Assembly: GCA_012514255.1 (NCBI GenBank)
Contig: JAAZAP010000295.1
Location: 1-30,919, forward strand
Reading direction: 5' to 3'
Source: Bacteroidales bacterium
Lineage (GTDB): Bacteria > Bacteroidota > Bacteroidia > Bacteroidales > VadinHA17
Length of the DNA: 30,919 nt
Every line of letters starts with the position of its first letter. The first letter of the stretch is position 1. Positions 1-8,881 of this stretch are shown in pieces. A model generated the notes under the pieces. That model worked only from the letters and a program-made list of their open reading frames with translations, did no database searches and was not told the DNA's origin. The position numbers and the translations under genes are program-made.

Positions 1-127
1 AAGTGCGAAGCTCGTCTCAAGATGAGATTTCCCTTAAGGGTCGTTGTAGACTACGACGTTGATAGGCTGCAGGTGTAAAGGTGGCAACATCAAAGCCGAG
101 CAGTACTAATTACCCGTGAGCTTTCTG
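1..127 (+). rRNA. rrl: 23S ribosomal RNA, 3' end (partial)
   Basis: The first roughly 125 bases match the conserved 3' end of bacterial 23S rRNA: a GATAGGCTGCAGGTGTAAAG segment followed by CCGAGCAGTACTAATTACCC and GTGAG, as in the last helices of domain VI. The gene begins upstream of the window. The exact 3' end is placed by alignment from memory with E. coli and may be a few bases off. It forms the end of an rRNA operon together with the 5S gene that follows. Confidence 0.93.
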
Positions 128-181
128 GGGAATGTCTTAATAATCTTACTTAAACCGGCATGTCACGATATTTAAAGTCTT

Positions 182-295
<114 letters not shown>

Positions 296-305
296 TTACA
301 ACCAG

Positions 306-337
306 AGCCCCCTGGCAGAAACGCCAGGGGGCTTTTT
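306..337 (+). terminator. Intrinsic terminator of the rRNA operon
   Basis: A perfect 11-bp stem (306-316 AGCCCCCTGGC with 323-333 GCCAGGGGGCT), a 6-nt loop, and a run of T at 333-337 lie just after the 5S gene. This separates rRNA transcription from the polysaccharide locus. Confidence 0.93.
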
Positions 338-700
338 GTAGTATATCCCTCCCAAACCCTGATCACCGCTTCACCACAAGCACCGCAAAGCATAACTGCG
401 CCATTCCCGCTCCCCTGATAATCACTCCCCCCTTCTCCTCTCCCGCACGGACAGCATTCCGCCATTATTTCCTGCTGATCGCCACTACGGCACTCCAAAC
501 CCCTCTGAAAAGATTATTATGATCCACCACCGTCATCCTGCCTCATGATTATTATTGTGCCTGCACTTCTCCACCCGTTATACGCCGGAGCAGATAATCC
601 TGCCCTGTCCGCCCGCACCTTACCCCTGAATGATTTTTTATACCTATATATTAATGGCACATAACAGCCTCTCTTTTCCACTGAAATAAAATTCAAATAT
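338..700. other. Non-coding stretch between rRNA operon and xylan locus
   Basis: No convincing gene is visible. Short open frames on both strands here run into the 5S gene or have no recognisable protein features. No tRNA-like cloverleaf, repeat array or insertion-sequence end was seen. The functional elements start just downstream, with the operator and promoter at 706-744. Confidence 0.6.
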
Positions 701-705
701 TTCTC

Positions 706-719
706 TGCAATCGGTTGCA
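706..719 (+). promoter_or_regulatory. LacI-family operator upstream of susC
   Basis: TGCAATCGGTTGCA is a near-perfect palindrome: TGCAA/TTGCA half sites around a central CG, with one mismatched pair. This shape is typical of LacI/GalR-family operators. Exactly the same 14 bases occur on the opposite strand at 24142-24155, in the gap between the transporter gene and the lacI-type gene. The site overlaps the predicted -33 element (TTG 715-717) of the susC promoter, so binding should block RNA polymerase. The link to the regulator at 24212 is inferred from the shared site and location. Confidence 0.82.
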
Positions 720-744
720 TTATTAAATATATTTACTATATTTA
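715..744 (+). promoter_or_regulatory. Predicted Bacteroidota promoter for the susC operon
   Basis: TTG at 715-717, a 19-nt spacer and TATATTTA at 737-744 fit the Bacteroidota consensus TTG-N17-23-TAnnTTTG, except for the last base. The start of transcription would be near 750, giving a leader of about 275 nt before susC. The -33 element lies inside the LacI-type operator. Confidence 0.65.
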
Positions 745-927
745 CAATGTTTCAGCCTATTTTCTTAGGGTAGTATTGCAGGGTTTTATGAGAAAGTGAC
801 GGGTAATCAGGTAAATCCATCATTTGAACCTGAAACCGGGCACCGTGCTGGATAATGTTTGATGAATTGTAACCAACATATAAACACCAGACAGAGTAAC
901 CATGCCAGTAAATGACAAATCACCCTG

Positions 928-948
928 AATCGGGAAACCTTCCCGATT
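928..948 (+). other. Hairpin in the susC leader
   Basis: AATCGGGAA at 928-936 and TTCCCGATT at 940-948 form a perfect 9-bp stem with a 3-nt loop. No T-run follows, so it is not a standard terminator. It lies about 80 nt before the susC start in the unusually long leader and could affect mRNA stability or translation. Function is unknown. Confidence 0.5.
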
Positions 949-1024
949 GAACAGAAGAGAGGTGAATACATGCTGTAATCCCCTTTCTGATACCCGGAAA
1001 ATTTAACCTTAAAACCAAAATCTT

Positions 1025-4000
1025 ATGATTAAAAATCCCTCATGCCAAGGTATTTTGTTGAAGAAATACTACGGAAAACTACTTTTAAGCGTGATGCTCC
1101 TGATTGCGCTTCTCCCTGCTCATACGGGAAAGGCTTTTGCATCAGGATCTGTGCCTGACATACCGGACCTGACTCAGCAGAGAGTCGTAACCGGTCTGGT
1201 TACGGAAAGAGACGGTACACCTATCCCTGCCGTAAGCATCCTGGAAAAGGGTACAATGAACGGCGTCCTGTCTGATGCCTCAGGCCAGTACAGGATTACT
1301 CTTACCACCGCTGATCCCGTTCTGGTATTCTCCTTCGTAGGATATGAGACCCAGGAAGCAGCAGTAGGTTCAAGAACCGTGGTCAATGTGACCATGGCTA
1401 CCAGCACTATCGGACTAGATGAAATAGTGGTGGTCGGTTACGGTACTGTCAGAAAAAGTGACGTGACCGGATCAATCACTTCTGTGGATGTGGATAAGAT
1501 ACGCGACGTGCCGGCTGCAACCGTTGTCAAAGCCCTCCAGGGTAAAACCGCAGGGGTGGAGATACAGAACATAGGCAGACAGCCGGGTGCCGGCTCGCAG
1601 ATAAGAATCCGCGGTAACAGATCACTCTCGGCTTCCAATGATCCCCTGATAATTGTTGACGGAATCCCGTACGGGGGAAGCATCAATGACATTGCCTCGG
1701 ATGATATCGCCTCAATAGAGGTACTGAAGGATGCCTCCGCAACTGTGATCTACGGATCCCGCGGCTCCAACGGGGTTATTATCATTACCACCCGCAAGGG
1801 AGAGGCCGGCGCCATAAAGGTCAGCTACAACGGCTATTATGGACTTAATACGGTTGCACGCCAGTATGATCTCTTCAATGCGGAAGAATTCGTTAAATTC
1901 CGTACAGTGGCCAACTACACCAATTACATGACTGATGAGATTGAGTCAATGCTCCTCGGCCGCGATGTGGACTGGCAGGACCTGATGTACCAGACCGGCC
2001 AGACTCACAACCACGAGCTGAGCTTCTCTGGTGGTACGGAAAAAGCACAGTATGCGCTTTCTGGAGGCTTCTACAGCGAGACAGGTGTTCTGCCCATCAT
2101 CAATTATGGCAGATATAATCTCCGCATGGCTATTGACCAGCAGATAGGTGAGAGATTCAGGCTCGGTATCACATCAATGAACTCTATTGCCAATACCAAG
2201 GATTCCCAGGCAACACAGATGATGTGGCCCATCTACTCGCTCTCACCCTTGATGGTTCCCTACAATGAAGACGGAACAGTGAACAAGCAGCCCGCATATG
2301 ATACGGACAATACCTATAATCCCCTTACACTGCTTGACCAGACCAACTGGGGTGACAGGAACAGGAGAAACTCCTCATTCAATACAATGTATCTCGAGAT
2401 TGACCTGCTGAAGGGATTGAAGTACAGGGCTAACCTGGGTTTCGACTTTAACACCACCAAATATACAAGCTACCAGGGCAAGGATACCCACATGAGGCAG
2501 GGTAGCGAGAGTACCGGGACAGTCTCCAACAGTGACAATCTCGGCTACACCATTGAGAACCTGCTTATCTATGATCTTACTGCCGGGGACCACAGGCTTG
2601 GAATCACAGCCATGCAGAGTGTGCAGGAGTCTACCTCAACCGGGTCAAGCTTCACTGGTACCACCCTGGCTGCAGATTATATACAGTGGAATAACTTCGG
2701 CCTCTTCGAAACAAAGGATGCCAGCAGCTCGGGCAACTATTATTCAAACTGGGGCCTTGTATCATTCATGGGAAGGATAAACTACTCCTTCATGGACAGG
2801 TATCTGATAACCCTGACCGGCAGGAGTGACGGCTCCTCGAGGCTGGCTGAAGGGAAGAAATGGCACTCTTACCCGGCGCTTGCACTGGCATGGAAGATCA
2901 AAGAAGAGCCCTTCCTCAAAGACTCTGATGCCATCTCAACACTTAAACTGCGCGCCGGATACGGTCAGACCTCCAATACATCAATCAACCCCTATTCAAC
3001 CCTTGGAGGCCTTTCAAAGACAAAATACAGTTACGGTGACCGTGGTGTTTACGGTTATTACGTTTCTACACTTCCCAATACTGACCTTACCTGGGAATTT
3101 ACCAAGCAGACCAACCTCGGACTTGACTTCGGATTCCTGAATGACCGTATTAACGGTTCTGTGGATGTCTATCTGCAGAAGACGGACGGAGTCCTGCTGG
3201 GTGTTTCACTTCCCCCGACACAGGGCGTTCCCGGATCATTCATGAAAAACATCGGGGCAACCGAGAACAAGGGAATAGAGGTGGTGCTTAACGCCGTTAT
3301 TGTCAGCCCACAGAAAGAGAAGGGATTCTCATGGGATGTAAACACCAACCTGTTCCTTAACAGGGAGAAGATCACTGCCCTTCAGGACACCAGCATCAAG
3401 CAGGATATAGGTAACGGGTGGTTCGTAGGATATCCTTCAAGCGCCATCTATGACTATGTAAAACTGGGCATCTGGCAGCTGGGCGAAGAGGTGCAGGCTG
3501 CTGTTTACGGAGCCAAGCCGGGTGACATAAAGCTTGAAGACCTCGATCCTGACGGTGATGGTCCGCTGGAGCCCGATGGCAAGATAGATGACAAAGACCG
3601 CAAAGTGCTTGGTTCATCTCAGCCTGATTTCATGGGAGGATTCACCTCCACCTGGGGCTGGCAGGGCTTCGACCTCAGCATTGTGGGATACTATCGCGTC
3701 GGAGGCACGATTGCCAGCACGCTGCATATGCCCAACAACTACTGGAACCGTCTAGACGGAAGGCGCGGCCAGCTTAAGGTCGATTACTGGTCGCCTGACA
3801 ACCCCACCAATGACATGCCCAGACCGGATATGTCAATTAACGCTGCAAGAACCAACGTGCTGGGCTATTTTGACGGATCTTTCCTCAAGATCCGCAGTAT
3901 CAACCTCGGCTATAACATTGATCCGAAGCTAACCCGGTGGCTGGGAGCCAGCTCCGGCATAAGGATCTATGCATCTGTTGCTGACCCCTTCATCTTCTTC

Positions 4001-4156
4001 TCGCCTTACCTCAAGGTAGGAGGCCTTGACCCGGAGCCCACAAACAATGCATCATCGGACAACAATGCCCTTGCCATGCCAGCCAGAACGCTCGTCGTCG
4101 GCACAGGTATTCCGCCGGTCCGGAAGTATGTCTTTGGTTTAAATGTTAGATTCTAA
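1025..4156 (+). CDS. susC: SusC/RagA-family TonB-dependent outer-membrane transporter
   Basis: This 1043-residue protein is the outer-membrane channel that imports oligosaccharides with energy from TonB. After a long N-terminal signal segment (hydrophobic about 18-33, AFAS near 38-41) comes a carboxypeptidase-regulatory-like beta domain (about 52-125). It is followed by the TonB-box-like LDEIVVVGYG and the SusC plug with DVPAATVVKALQGK, then IRIRGNRSLSASNDPLIIVDG and EVLKDASATVIYGSRGSNGV. The rest is a 22-strand barrel ending in an aromatic residue (NVRF). There is no STN domain, so it should not signal to an anti-sigma factor. susD follows 12 nt later. Length and motifs are normal for the family. 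The substrate, xylan-derived oligosaccharides, is inferred from the surrounding enzymes. Confidence 0.96.
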   Translation: MIKNPSCQGILLKKYYGKLLLSVMLLIALLPAHTGKAFASGSVPDIPDLTQQRVVTGLVTERDGTPIPAVSILEKGTMNGVLSDASGQYRITLTTADPVLVFSFVGYETQEAAVGSRTVVNVTMATSTIGLDEIVVVGYGTVRKSDVTGSITSVDVDKIRDVPAATVVKALQGKTAGVEIQNIGRQPGAGSQIRIRGNRSLSASNDPLIIVDGIPYGGSINDIASDDIASIEVLKDASATVIYGSRGSNGVIIITTRKGEAGAIKVSYNGYYGLNTVARQYDLFNAEEFVKFRTVANYTNYMTDEIESMLLGRDVDWQDLMYQTGQTHNHELSFSGGTEKAQYALSGGFYSETGVLPIINYGRYNLRMAIDQQIGERFRLGITSMNSIANTKDSQATQMMWPIYSLSPLMVPYNEDGTVNKQPAYDTDNTYNPLTLLDQTNWGDRNRRNSSFNTMYLEIDLLKGLKYRANLGFDFNTTKYTSYQGKDTHMRQGSESTGTVSNSDNLGYTIENLLIYDLTAGDHRLGITAMQSVQESTSTGSSFTGTTLAADYIQWNNFGLFETKDASSSGNYYSNWGLVSFMGRINYSFMDRYLITLTGRSDGSSRLAEGKKWHSYPALALAWKIKEEPFLKDSDAISTLKLRAGYGQTSNTSINPYSTLGGLSKTKYSYGDRGVYGYYVSTLPNTDLTWEFTKQTNLGLDFGFLNDRINGSVDVYLQKTDGVLLGVSLPPTQGVPGSFMKNIGATENKGIEVVLNAVIVSPQKEKGFSWDVNTNLFLNREKITALQDTSIKQDIGNGWFVGYPSSAIYDYVKLGIWQLGEEVQAAVYGAKPGDIKLEDLDPDGDGPLEPDGKIDDKDRKVLGSSQPDFMGGFTSTWGWQGFDLSIVGYYRVGGTIASTLHMPNNYWNRLDGRRGQLKVDYWSPDNPTNDMPRPDMSINAARTNVLGYFDGSFLKIRSINLGYNIDPKLTRWLGASSGIRIYASVADPFIFFSPYLKVGGLDPEPTNNASSDNNALAMPARTLVVGTGIPPVRKYVFGLNVRF

Positions 4157-4168
4157 ATTCGACTTGAT

Positions 4169-5917
4169 ATGATGAATAAAATTAAATATTTGGCAGTGAT
4201 TATCGTTCTTGCCTTCATGGCCTCCTGCGAGGATTTCCTGAAGGAAGATCCGAAATCATTACTTACGGCCCAGTACCTTGAAACGGAGGCGGGTGTCAAC
4301 TCTGCCCTCTATTCAGCGTACTCTGATCTGAGATATATCTATGGCGGAGAAAGTGCAATGAATGCCACCTGCTCAGGTACTGACGAGTGGCAGAAAGGTC
4401 CTGACGGAAACGCCAACTTCAACCTATACCAGACCGGCATGGCTGCCGATGGCGCCATCTCCGGACTCTGGAACTGGGGTTTCACTGCAATCAACACTTC
4501 TAACGCAGTGATTAAATATGCACCTCTTTGCGGAATGAGTGAAGAGAATGTCAAAAAGGTTATTGCTGAAGCAAAATACCTGAGGGCAACATGGTATTTT
4601 CTGATTGTCCAGACATTCGGAGCATGCCCGGTCAATCTTGATTTCATCCAGGAGCCTTCAACAGAGGCTTACAGGGATCCTGTTTCCGAGGTCTATGAAG
4701 CCATTGTGGCTGATCTCACCGAGGCTACGCAGGTCCTGCCCCCGCAGGCTGATGAGTCCGGGCGGATTGATGCTGCTGCTGCACATCACCTCCTGGCAAA
4801 GGTTTATCTCACCAGGGCAACAACCACGGGTGCCAATGCTGCAAGCGACTATCAGCAGGCTTACAACCATGCCATGGAGCTGATCAACAACAAAGGCATG
4901 TACGGTCTTGAGCTCGAGCAGGACTTTGCAAAGGTCTTCGAGCCGCGCAACGAGTACGGTCCGGAAGTGATCTTTACGGTTGAGAGGAATACTGACATTC
5001 TGTACAATGATGCCGGTAACCCTTCAGGTGCGGGCTCAAGCTCGAAGAACAGCATAACCTTCATGTTCTTCAGACCGAACTATTCAGCATGGGGCATTGG
5101 CGGACTTGTCCGTGACATTCCTTACGGAAGGCCCTGGCACCGGGTCAGACCTACCAACTATGTGCTTGATGTCACCTTCGCAGAGAGAAGTGATGATACC
5201 CGTTATCTGAAGACATTCCAGACTGTATGGCTGTTGAATGAAGCTGCCGGTATTACTGCACCCGGATTTGCACTTGGCGATACTGCAGCATGGCTGCCCG
5301 GAGTGGAAAATCCGCGTGCTGCACAGGCCGTGAAAGTCTTCCCGCCCTCACAGTACTATAACAACAACGGTCAGACCATGTCTATTTACCCTGCCCTGAG
5401 CAAGTTCAATGATATTGACAGGCCTGAAGTGGCAGAGTCATCAGTACGCCCGTTCATAGTACACCGGTTTGCAGAGACCTATCTTATAGCTGCTGAGGCA
5501 GCCATGTACCTTGACAGGCCGTCGGATGCCGTGGCCATGCTCAATGTGGTTCGCGATCGCGCTGCCTATGACGCCGACCGCTCTTCAGCGGAGAATGTGC
5601 TTGCAGTTCAGAGAATGCGGAACAAGGTACCTGCCATGACCGATCATGGAGTGGGCATTGACTTCATCCTTGAAGAGCGTTCGCGCGAGCTTTGCGGCGA
5701 ATACATGCGCTGGTGGGATCTTGTCCGTACCAGAACCGGATCAGGGGAGATACAGCTTCTCTACAGGGTGCGTAACCTTGTTTCACCTACTGCCTATTCT
5801 GATGAGGGCCATATTCCCGCTTATGCAAATATCCGGGATTACCACGTGCTGCGTCCGGTCCCGCAGGGACAGATTGACCTTACGTCAAACGAATTCCCAC
5901 AGAACCCCGGCTATTAA
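4169..5917 (+). CDS. susD: SusD/RagB-family surface glycan-binding lipoprotein
   Basis: The 582-residue protein starts with a lipoprotein signal peptide, with cysteine in the lipobox FMASC and acidic residues right after it (EDFLKED), the Bacteroidota surface-export type. Typical SusD features follow: the N-terminal 'SALYSAYSDLR' helix region, the TPR-like 'AEAKYLRATWYFLIVQTFG' segment, 'HHLLAKVYLTRA', 'AETYLIAAEAAMYL', and the C-terminal 'ILEERSRELCGEYMRWWDL' signature. It caps SusC and delivers xylan fragments to it. It sits 12 nt after susC and before the two IPT/TIG lipoproteins in one operon. The family call is secure; ligand specificity is inferred from context. Confidence 0.96.
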   Translation: MMNKIKYLAVIIVLAFMASCEDFLKEDPKSLLTAQYLETEAGVNSALYSAYSDLRYIYGGESAMNATCSGTDEWQKGPDGNANFNLYQTGMAADGAISGLWNWGFTAINTSNAVIKYAPLCGMSEENVKKVIAEAKYLRATWYFLIVQTFGACPVNLDFIQEPSTEAYRDPVSEVYEAIVADLTEATQVLPPQADESGRIDAAAAHHLLAKVYLTRATTTGANAASDYQQAYNHAMELINNKGMYGLELEQDFAKVFEPRNEYGPEVIFTVERNTDILYNDAGNPSGAGSSSKNSITFMFFRPNYSAWGIGGLVRDIPYGRPWHRVRPTNYVLDVTFAERSDDTRYLKTFQTVWLLNEAAGITAPGFALGDTAAWLPGVENPRAAQAVKVFPPSQYYNNNGQTMSIYPALSKFNDIDRPEVAESSVRPFIVHRFAETYLIAAEAAMYLDRPSDAVAMLNVVRDRAAYDADRSSAENVLAVQRMRNKVPAMTDHGVGIDFILEERSRELCGEYMRWWDLVRTRTGSGEIQLLYRVRNLVSPTAYSDEGHIPAYANIRDYHVLRPVPQGQIDLTSNEFPQNPGY

Positions 5918-5956
5918 CAGCACCGGCGAATGAACATATTCAAAATGAGATATACG

Positions 5957-7078
5957 ATGAAACATATTAATATCAAAACAGGACTAATTCTGGTTTCTTT
6001 TCTTGCCCTCTTGCTGGCAGCAGGATGTACTGAGAAGGAAACCTATATGGATGCCGGTGTCATTGACATGAATGACCGGATCACATCTGTTGACAAGCCG
6101 GTCACTCAGCCCGGTGATGTGGTGACAATCAAGGGAACGGATCTGGATAAGGTATACAAGGTTATGCTCAATACCGACAATGTTCCAGTCCCCTTCACCG
6201 CAACCGCATCAGAACTGAAAATAACAATTCCTGCAACATCTCCGCTCGGTGATGTTATCACCGTGAGTCTGCTGTTTTCAGGCAAGGGACTGGCCCAGAT
6301 ACCTCTCAGGATCATCTCACCGCCGGTGATCTTTGCTATTGTGCCGGAAGCAGCTCACCCGGGAGACGTTATCAATCTCTACGGAAAAGAGCTTCATCTC
6401 TCACAGGTGGTCAAAATAAATGATGTTGATGTGACTGCATCAATGGTCATTGAGTCTGACAAGATCCTTTCAGTGGTGGCACCGGCAGGCTTTACCGGAG
6501 GAAATGTCACCATAACAACAGAGAGCGGTGGCGTTTCTACAAGTCCGTACCCGATGATCCTCGGCAAGGAGATAATGATCAACAATTTTGACGGGATAAG
6601 CAACTATGCAGCAGCCAGCTTCATAAGCAGCAACGGTAACCTTGACGATGATACTGAAGAGACCGGCGAGTTTCCCCGGAGCAAGTTCTGGACCTTCACC
6701 ATCAAGGATAACAACACCAGCTGGGGAGGTAACCTTGACCTCTATACCACAGGCATGCCTGACACCTATACGGATCTGACAAAGATCAGGCTGTGTGTTG
6801 ATATCCAGCTTACCAAGGCTATGAGCGTCAACGTCATGATAGCCAGGGGATCGGATGTGTGGGGCAAGACAATCTCACTTTCTCAGGGATGGAACTCTGT
6901 CGTACTGCCGTTCAATGACATGGGATCCGGCTACGGAAGCACAATCCCTCCGGAAATGCCTCTTCCCCTGTTCAAGGATATATCCGGGGTCAAGATTCAA
7001 CCGCCAGCCCAGACAGCCAATGGTAACTTCGGAGAAAAAATCTCCGTTGACAACATCAAGTTTATAATTGTTGACTAG
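5957..7078 (+). CDS. IPT/TIG-domain surface glycan-binding lipoprotein (SGBP 1)
   Basis: About 373 residues from the ATG at 5957. That start is preferred over the in-frame ATG at 5930 because it gives a clean lipoprotein signal peptide with lipobox LAAGC. Two IPT/TIG immunoglobulin-like repeats follow (roughly residues 30-105 and 108-190), each with the 'PGDVVTIKG' or 'PGDVINLYG' type motif. A C-terminal beta-sandwich region (about 195-373, with 'INNFDG', 'WTFTIKDNN' and 'DNIKFIIVD') is probably the glycan-binding module. In susCD operons such proteins hold polysaccharide at the cell surface, with the Ig-like repeats as a spacer. Binding of xylan is inferred from context. No catalytic motif is seen. 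Confidence 0.85.
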   Translation: MKHINIKTGLILVSFLALLLAAGCTEKETYMDAGVIDMNDRITSVDKPVTQPGDVVTIKGTDLDKVYKVMLNTDNVPVPFTATASELKITIPATSPLGDVITVSLLFSGKGLAQIPLRIISPPVIFAIVPEAAHPGDVINLYGKELHLSQVVKINDVDVTASMVIESDKILSVVAPAGFTGGNVTITTESGGVSTSPYPMILGKEIMINNFDGISNYAAASFISSNGNLDDDTEETGEFPRSKFWTFTIKDNNTSWGGNLDLYTTGMPDTYTDLTKIRLCVDIQLTKAMSVNVMIARGSDVWGKTISLSQGWNSVVLPFNDMGSGYGSTIPPEMPLPLFKDISGVKIQPPAQTANGNFGEKISVDNIKFIIVD

Positions 7079-7090
7079 AACCGAACGAAA

Positions 7091-8794
7091 ATGAAAAAAA
7101 CAGATATTCTCTTAAAACTATCCTTCGCGATACTGCTGCTCATTTTCGCTGCTACAGGTTGCAAGGAGACCGGTGATCTTCTCATTGATCCGGTTGATTA
7201 CGATAATCCGTTTACATTTACTCCGTCACACGGAGCTCCCGGATCCACAGTGGCCATCCAGGGAGGTGACCTTTCCGGGGTGACAAAGGTGTCATTCGGA
7301 AGTATTGAGGGCGAGATACTGTCACAGTCAGGGTCATCAATCAGCGCTGTGGTACCGGTGGGAGCCCTTACCTCAAAAATCAAGATGGTCAAGGGAGGAA
7401 TAGTACTTACATCACGCGAAAGCTTTGTGGTTGATCCCTCCCCGATACCTTCAGTGATAGGATTTGATCCGGCAATTGCCGGCAGCGGTGATGTGATCAC
7501 AATCACCGGCAACCTGCTTGACCAGGTAGACTCCGTATTCATTGGCGACCTCAAAGCCGAGATTCAGGGTACCCCAGCTGCCACCGAGATGCAGATCGTT
7601 GCCCCTGTAGGTTTGCAGACAGGGAAGATAAGGCTCTTCTACACCTACCTGACACATTATGGCATGTATAAGCCTGCAGAGGCTGCAAGCGAGACTGTGC
7701 TGACACTGGCACTCCCCATAATAACGGGTATTGAACCTGATATAACTGCCCTGAACATCGGCGATGAGATTGTTATCTCGGGATCACTTCTTGACAAAGT
7801 GACCAAAGTTGAGTTCGGAACAATTGATGCAGGTACCTTTACCTATGATAATGGCGTCATAACATGCAACGTGCCGGAAGGCGCAACAACGGGCACCATT
7901 AAACTAACGTGCCCTGACGGCGCAACGGAGAGTGCAATATTCATGGTCAACCTGCCCTCCATTGACCTGTTCCTGCCCCAGAAAGGAGCGGAAGGAGTGG
8001 CCACCGATTCGCGCTCATTTGTAGTTGACGGGACAAATCTCAGCCTTGTGACCCAGGTACTGGTCGGAACTACTGACGCTACAATCCACACTCACACAGA
8101 CACCAAGATAATCTTTACAGTGCCGGCAAACACGGCCGGATTTATCTCCCTGGTAGCTGAGAATGGAACGGTAGTAAGCAGTATTCCCTTCATCTTTACC
8201 GGGGAATTCTGGGTCAATGACTGGAGTACAGTGTTCCCGGTTGACCGTTACAGCCATATTCAGAACAACGGCTTTGGTGGATTTGTTCTCGATGAGACCA
8301 CAAACCCATATGCCAGTATATCAGCCGATGGTGACATTAACGGCAAGAGCATCTATATCTGGGGACCCAATGACGGAAACGACAAGTTCCTGCTGTTTAC
8401 CCCCAATCCGGATGGTGTTTACCTTGAGTTTGACCTGAATGTGATGGCGCTGCCTGATACTCTGAAACAGACCGACGGCACACTCAAATTCAAGATTTTT
8501 GCAATGGATGCCCGTGGCTGGGGCGCAAGCGGTGAGTATTCGTACGGATACAACAGCCCGACTTCCTATGTGCCTGCTGACGGAGAATGGCATCATATAA
8601 GTATGCATCTGAATAACTTCAGGGCTTCCAATAACAGCGGATTGTATACGGCTGACCAGGTGACCACAATCTCTGGCGCCTTCTGTCATCCCAACAGCCT
8701 GCGTATCCTTGCCTTTGTGGTTGGTACTCCCAATCCATCAGGCAAGGGGACAATTACATATGCCCTGGATAACATAAAATTTGTTATTAATTAG
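7091..8794 (+). CDS. Larger IPT/TIG-domain surface glycan-binding lipoprotein (SGBP 2)
   Basis: 567 residues with lipoprotein signal peptide (lipobox AATGC) and about four IPT/TIG repeats. These are recognisable by 'HGAPGSTVAIQGGDLSGVTKV', 'GSGDVITITGNLLDQVDSV', 'NIGDEIVISGSLLDKVTKV' and a more divergent fourth unit near residues 295-370. The C-terminal domain (about 375-567) ends in 'YALDNIKFVIN', like the end of the preceding protein ('VDNIKFIIVD'), suggesting a related binding fold. It starts 12 nt after SGBP 1 and is the last gene before the terminator. It probably acts as a long surface arm binding xylan. The ligand is inferred, not shown. Confidence 0.85.
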   Translation: MKKTDILLKLSFAILLLIFAATGCKETGDLLIDPVDYDNPFTFTPSHGAPGSTVAIQGGDLSGVTKVSFGSIEGEILSQSGSSISAVVPVGALTSKIKMVKGGIVLTSRESFVVDPSPIPSVIGFDPAIAGSGDVITITGNLLDQVDSVFIGDLKAEIQGTPAATEMQIVAPVGLQTGKIRLFYTYLTHYGMYKPAEAASETVLTLALPIITGIEPDITALNIGDEIVISGSLLDKVTKVEFGTIDAGTFTYDNGVITCNVPEGATTGTIKLTCPDGATESAIFMVNLPSIDLFLPQKGAEGVATDSRSFVVDGTNLSLVTQVLVGTTDATIHTHTDTKIIFTVPANTAGFISLVAENGTVVSSIPFIFTGEFWVNDWSTVFPVDRYSHIQNNGFGGFVLDETTNPYASISADGDINGKSIYIWGPNDGNDKFLLFTPNPDGVYLEFDLNVMALPDTLKQTDGTLKFKIFAMDARGWGASGEYSYGYNSPTSYVPADGEWHHISMHLNNFRASNNSGLYTADQVTTISGAFCHPNSLRILAFVVGTPNPSGKGTITYALDNIKFVIN

Positions 8795-8808
8795 GGTTGG
8801 TTCAGGTT

Positions 8809-8843
8809 AAAGTGTCCGTGGCCTTGTCCACGGGCACTTTTTT
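8809..8843 (+). terminator. Intrinsic terminator after the susC-susD-SGBP operon
   Basis: The 11-bp stem 8811-8821 (AGTGTCCGTGG) pairs with 8828-8838 (CCACGGGCACT), with one G-T wobble, a 6-nt loop, and a run of T at 8838-8843. Flanking AA/TT may extend the stem. It should end most transcription from the susC promoter, so the following GH10-corrinoid genes probably have their own promoter. Confidence 0.88.
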
Positions 8844-8856
8844 ACCATTAACCTGC

Positions 8857-8864
8857 TATATTTG
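8857..8864 (+). promoter_or_regulatory. Predicted -7 promoter element for the GH10/corrinoid operon
   Basis: TATATTTG is a perfect match to the Bacteroidota -7 consensus TAnnTTTG and lies just after the terminator. No clear TTG is found at the expected -33 distance, which falls in the terminator T-run. The predicted leader would be only about 10-13 nt before the TTG start of the xylanase gene. Confidence 0.5.
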
Positions 8865-8881
8865 CAAGAAAAATTGCTGAT

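Noticed and set aside
517..720. Minus-strand 67-codon frame
   Set aside because: Its start lies inside the operator palindrome; no signal peptide, domain or conserved pattern is visible.
8863..8877. TGCAA...TTGC pattern as a third LacI operator before the first GH10
   Set aside because: Half sites are separated by 6 nt, not 4, and the centre lacks the CG seen in the two identical sites.
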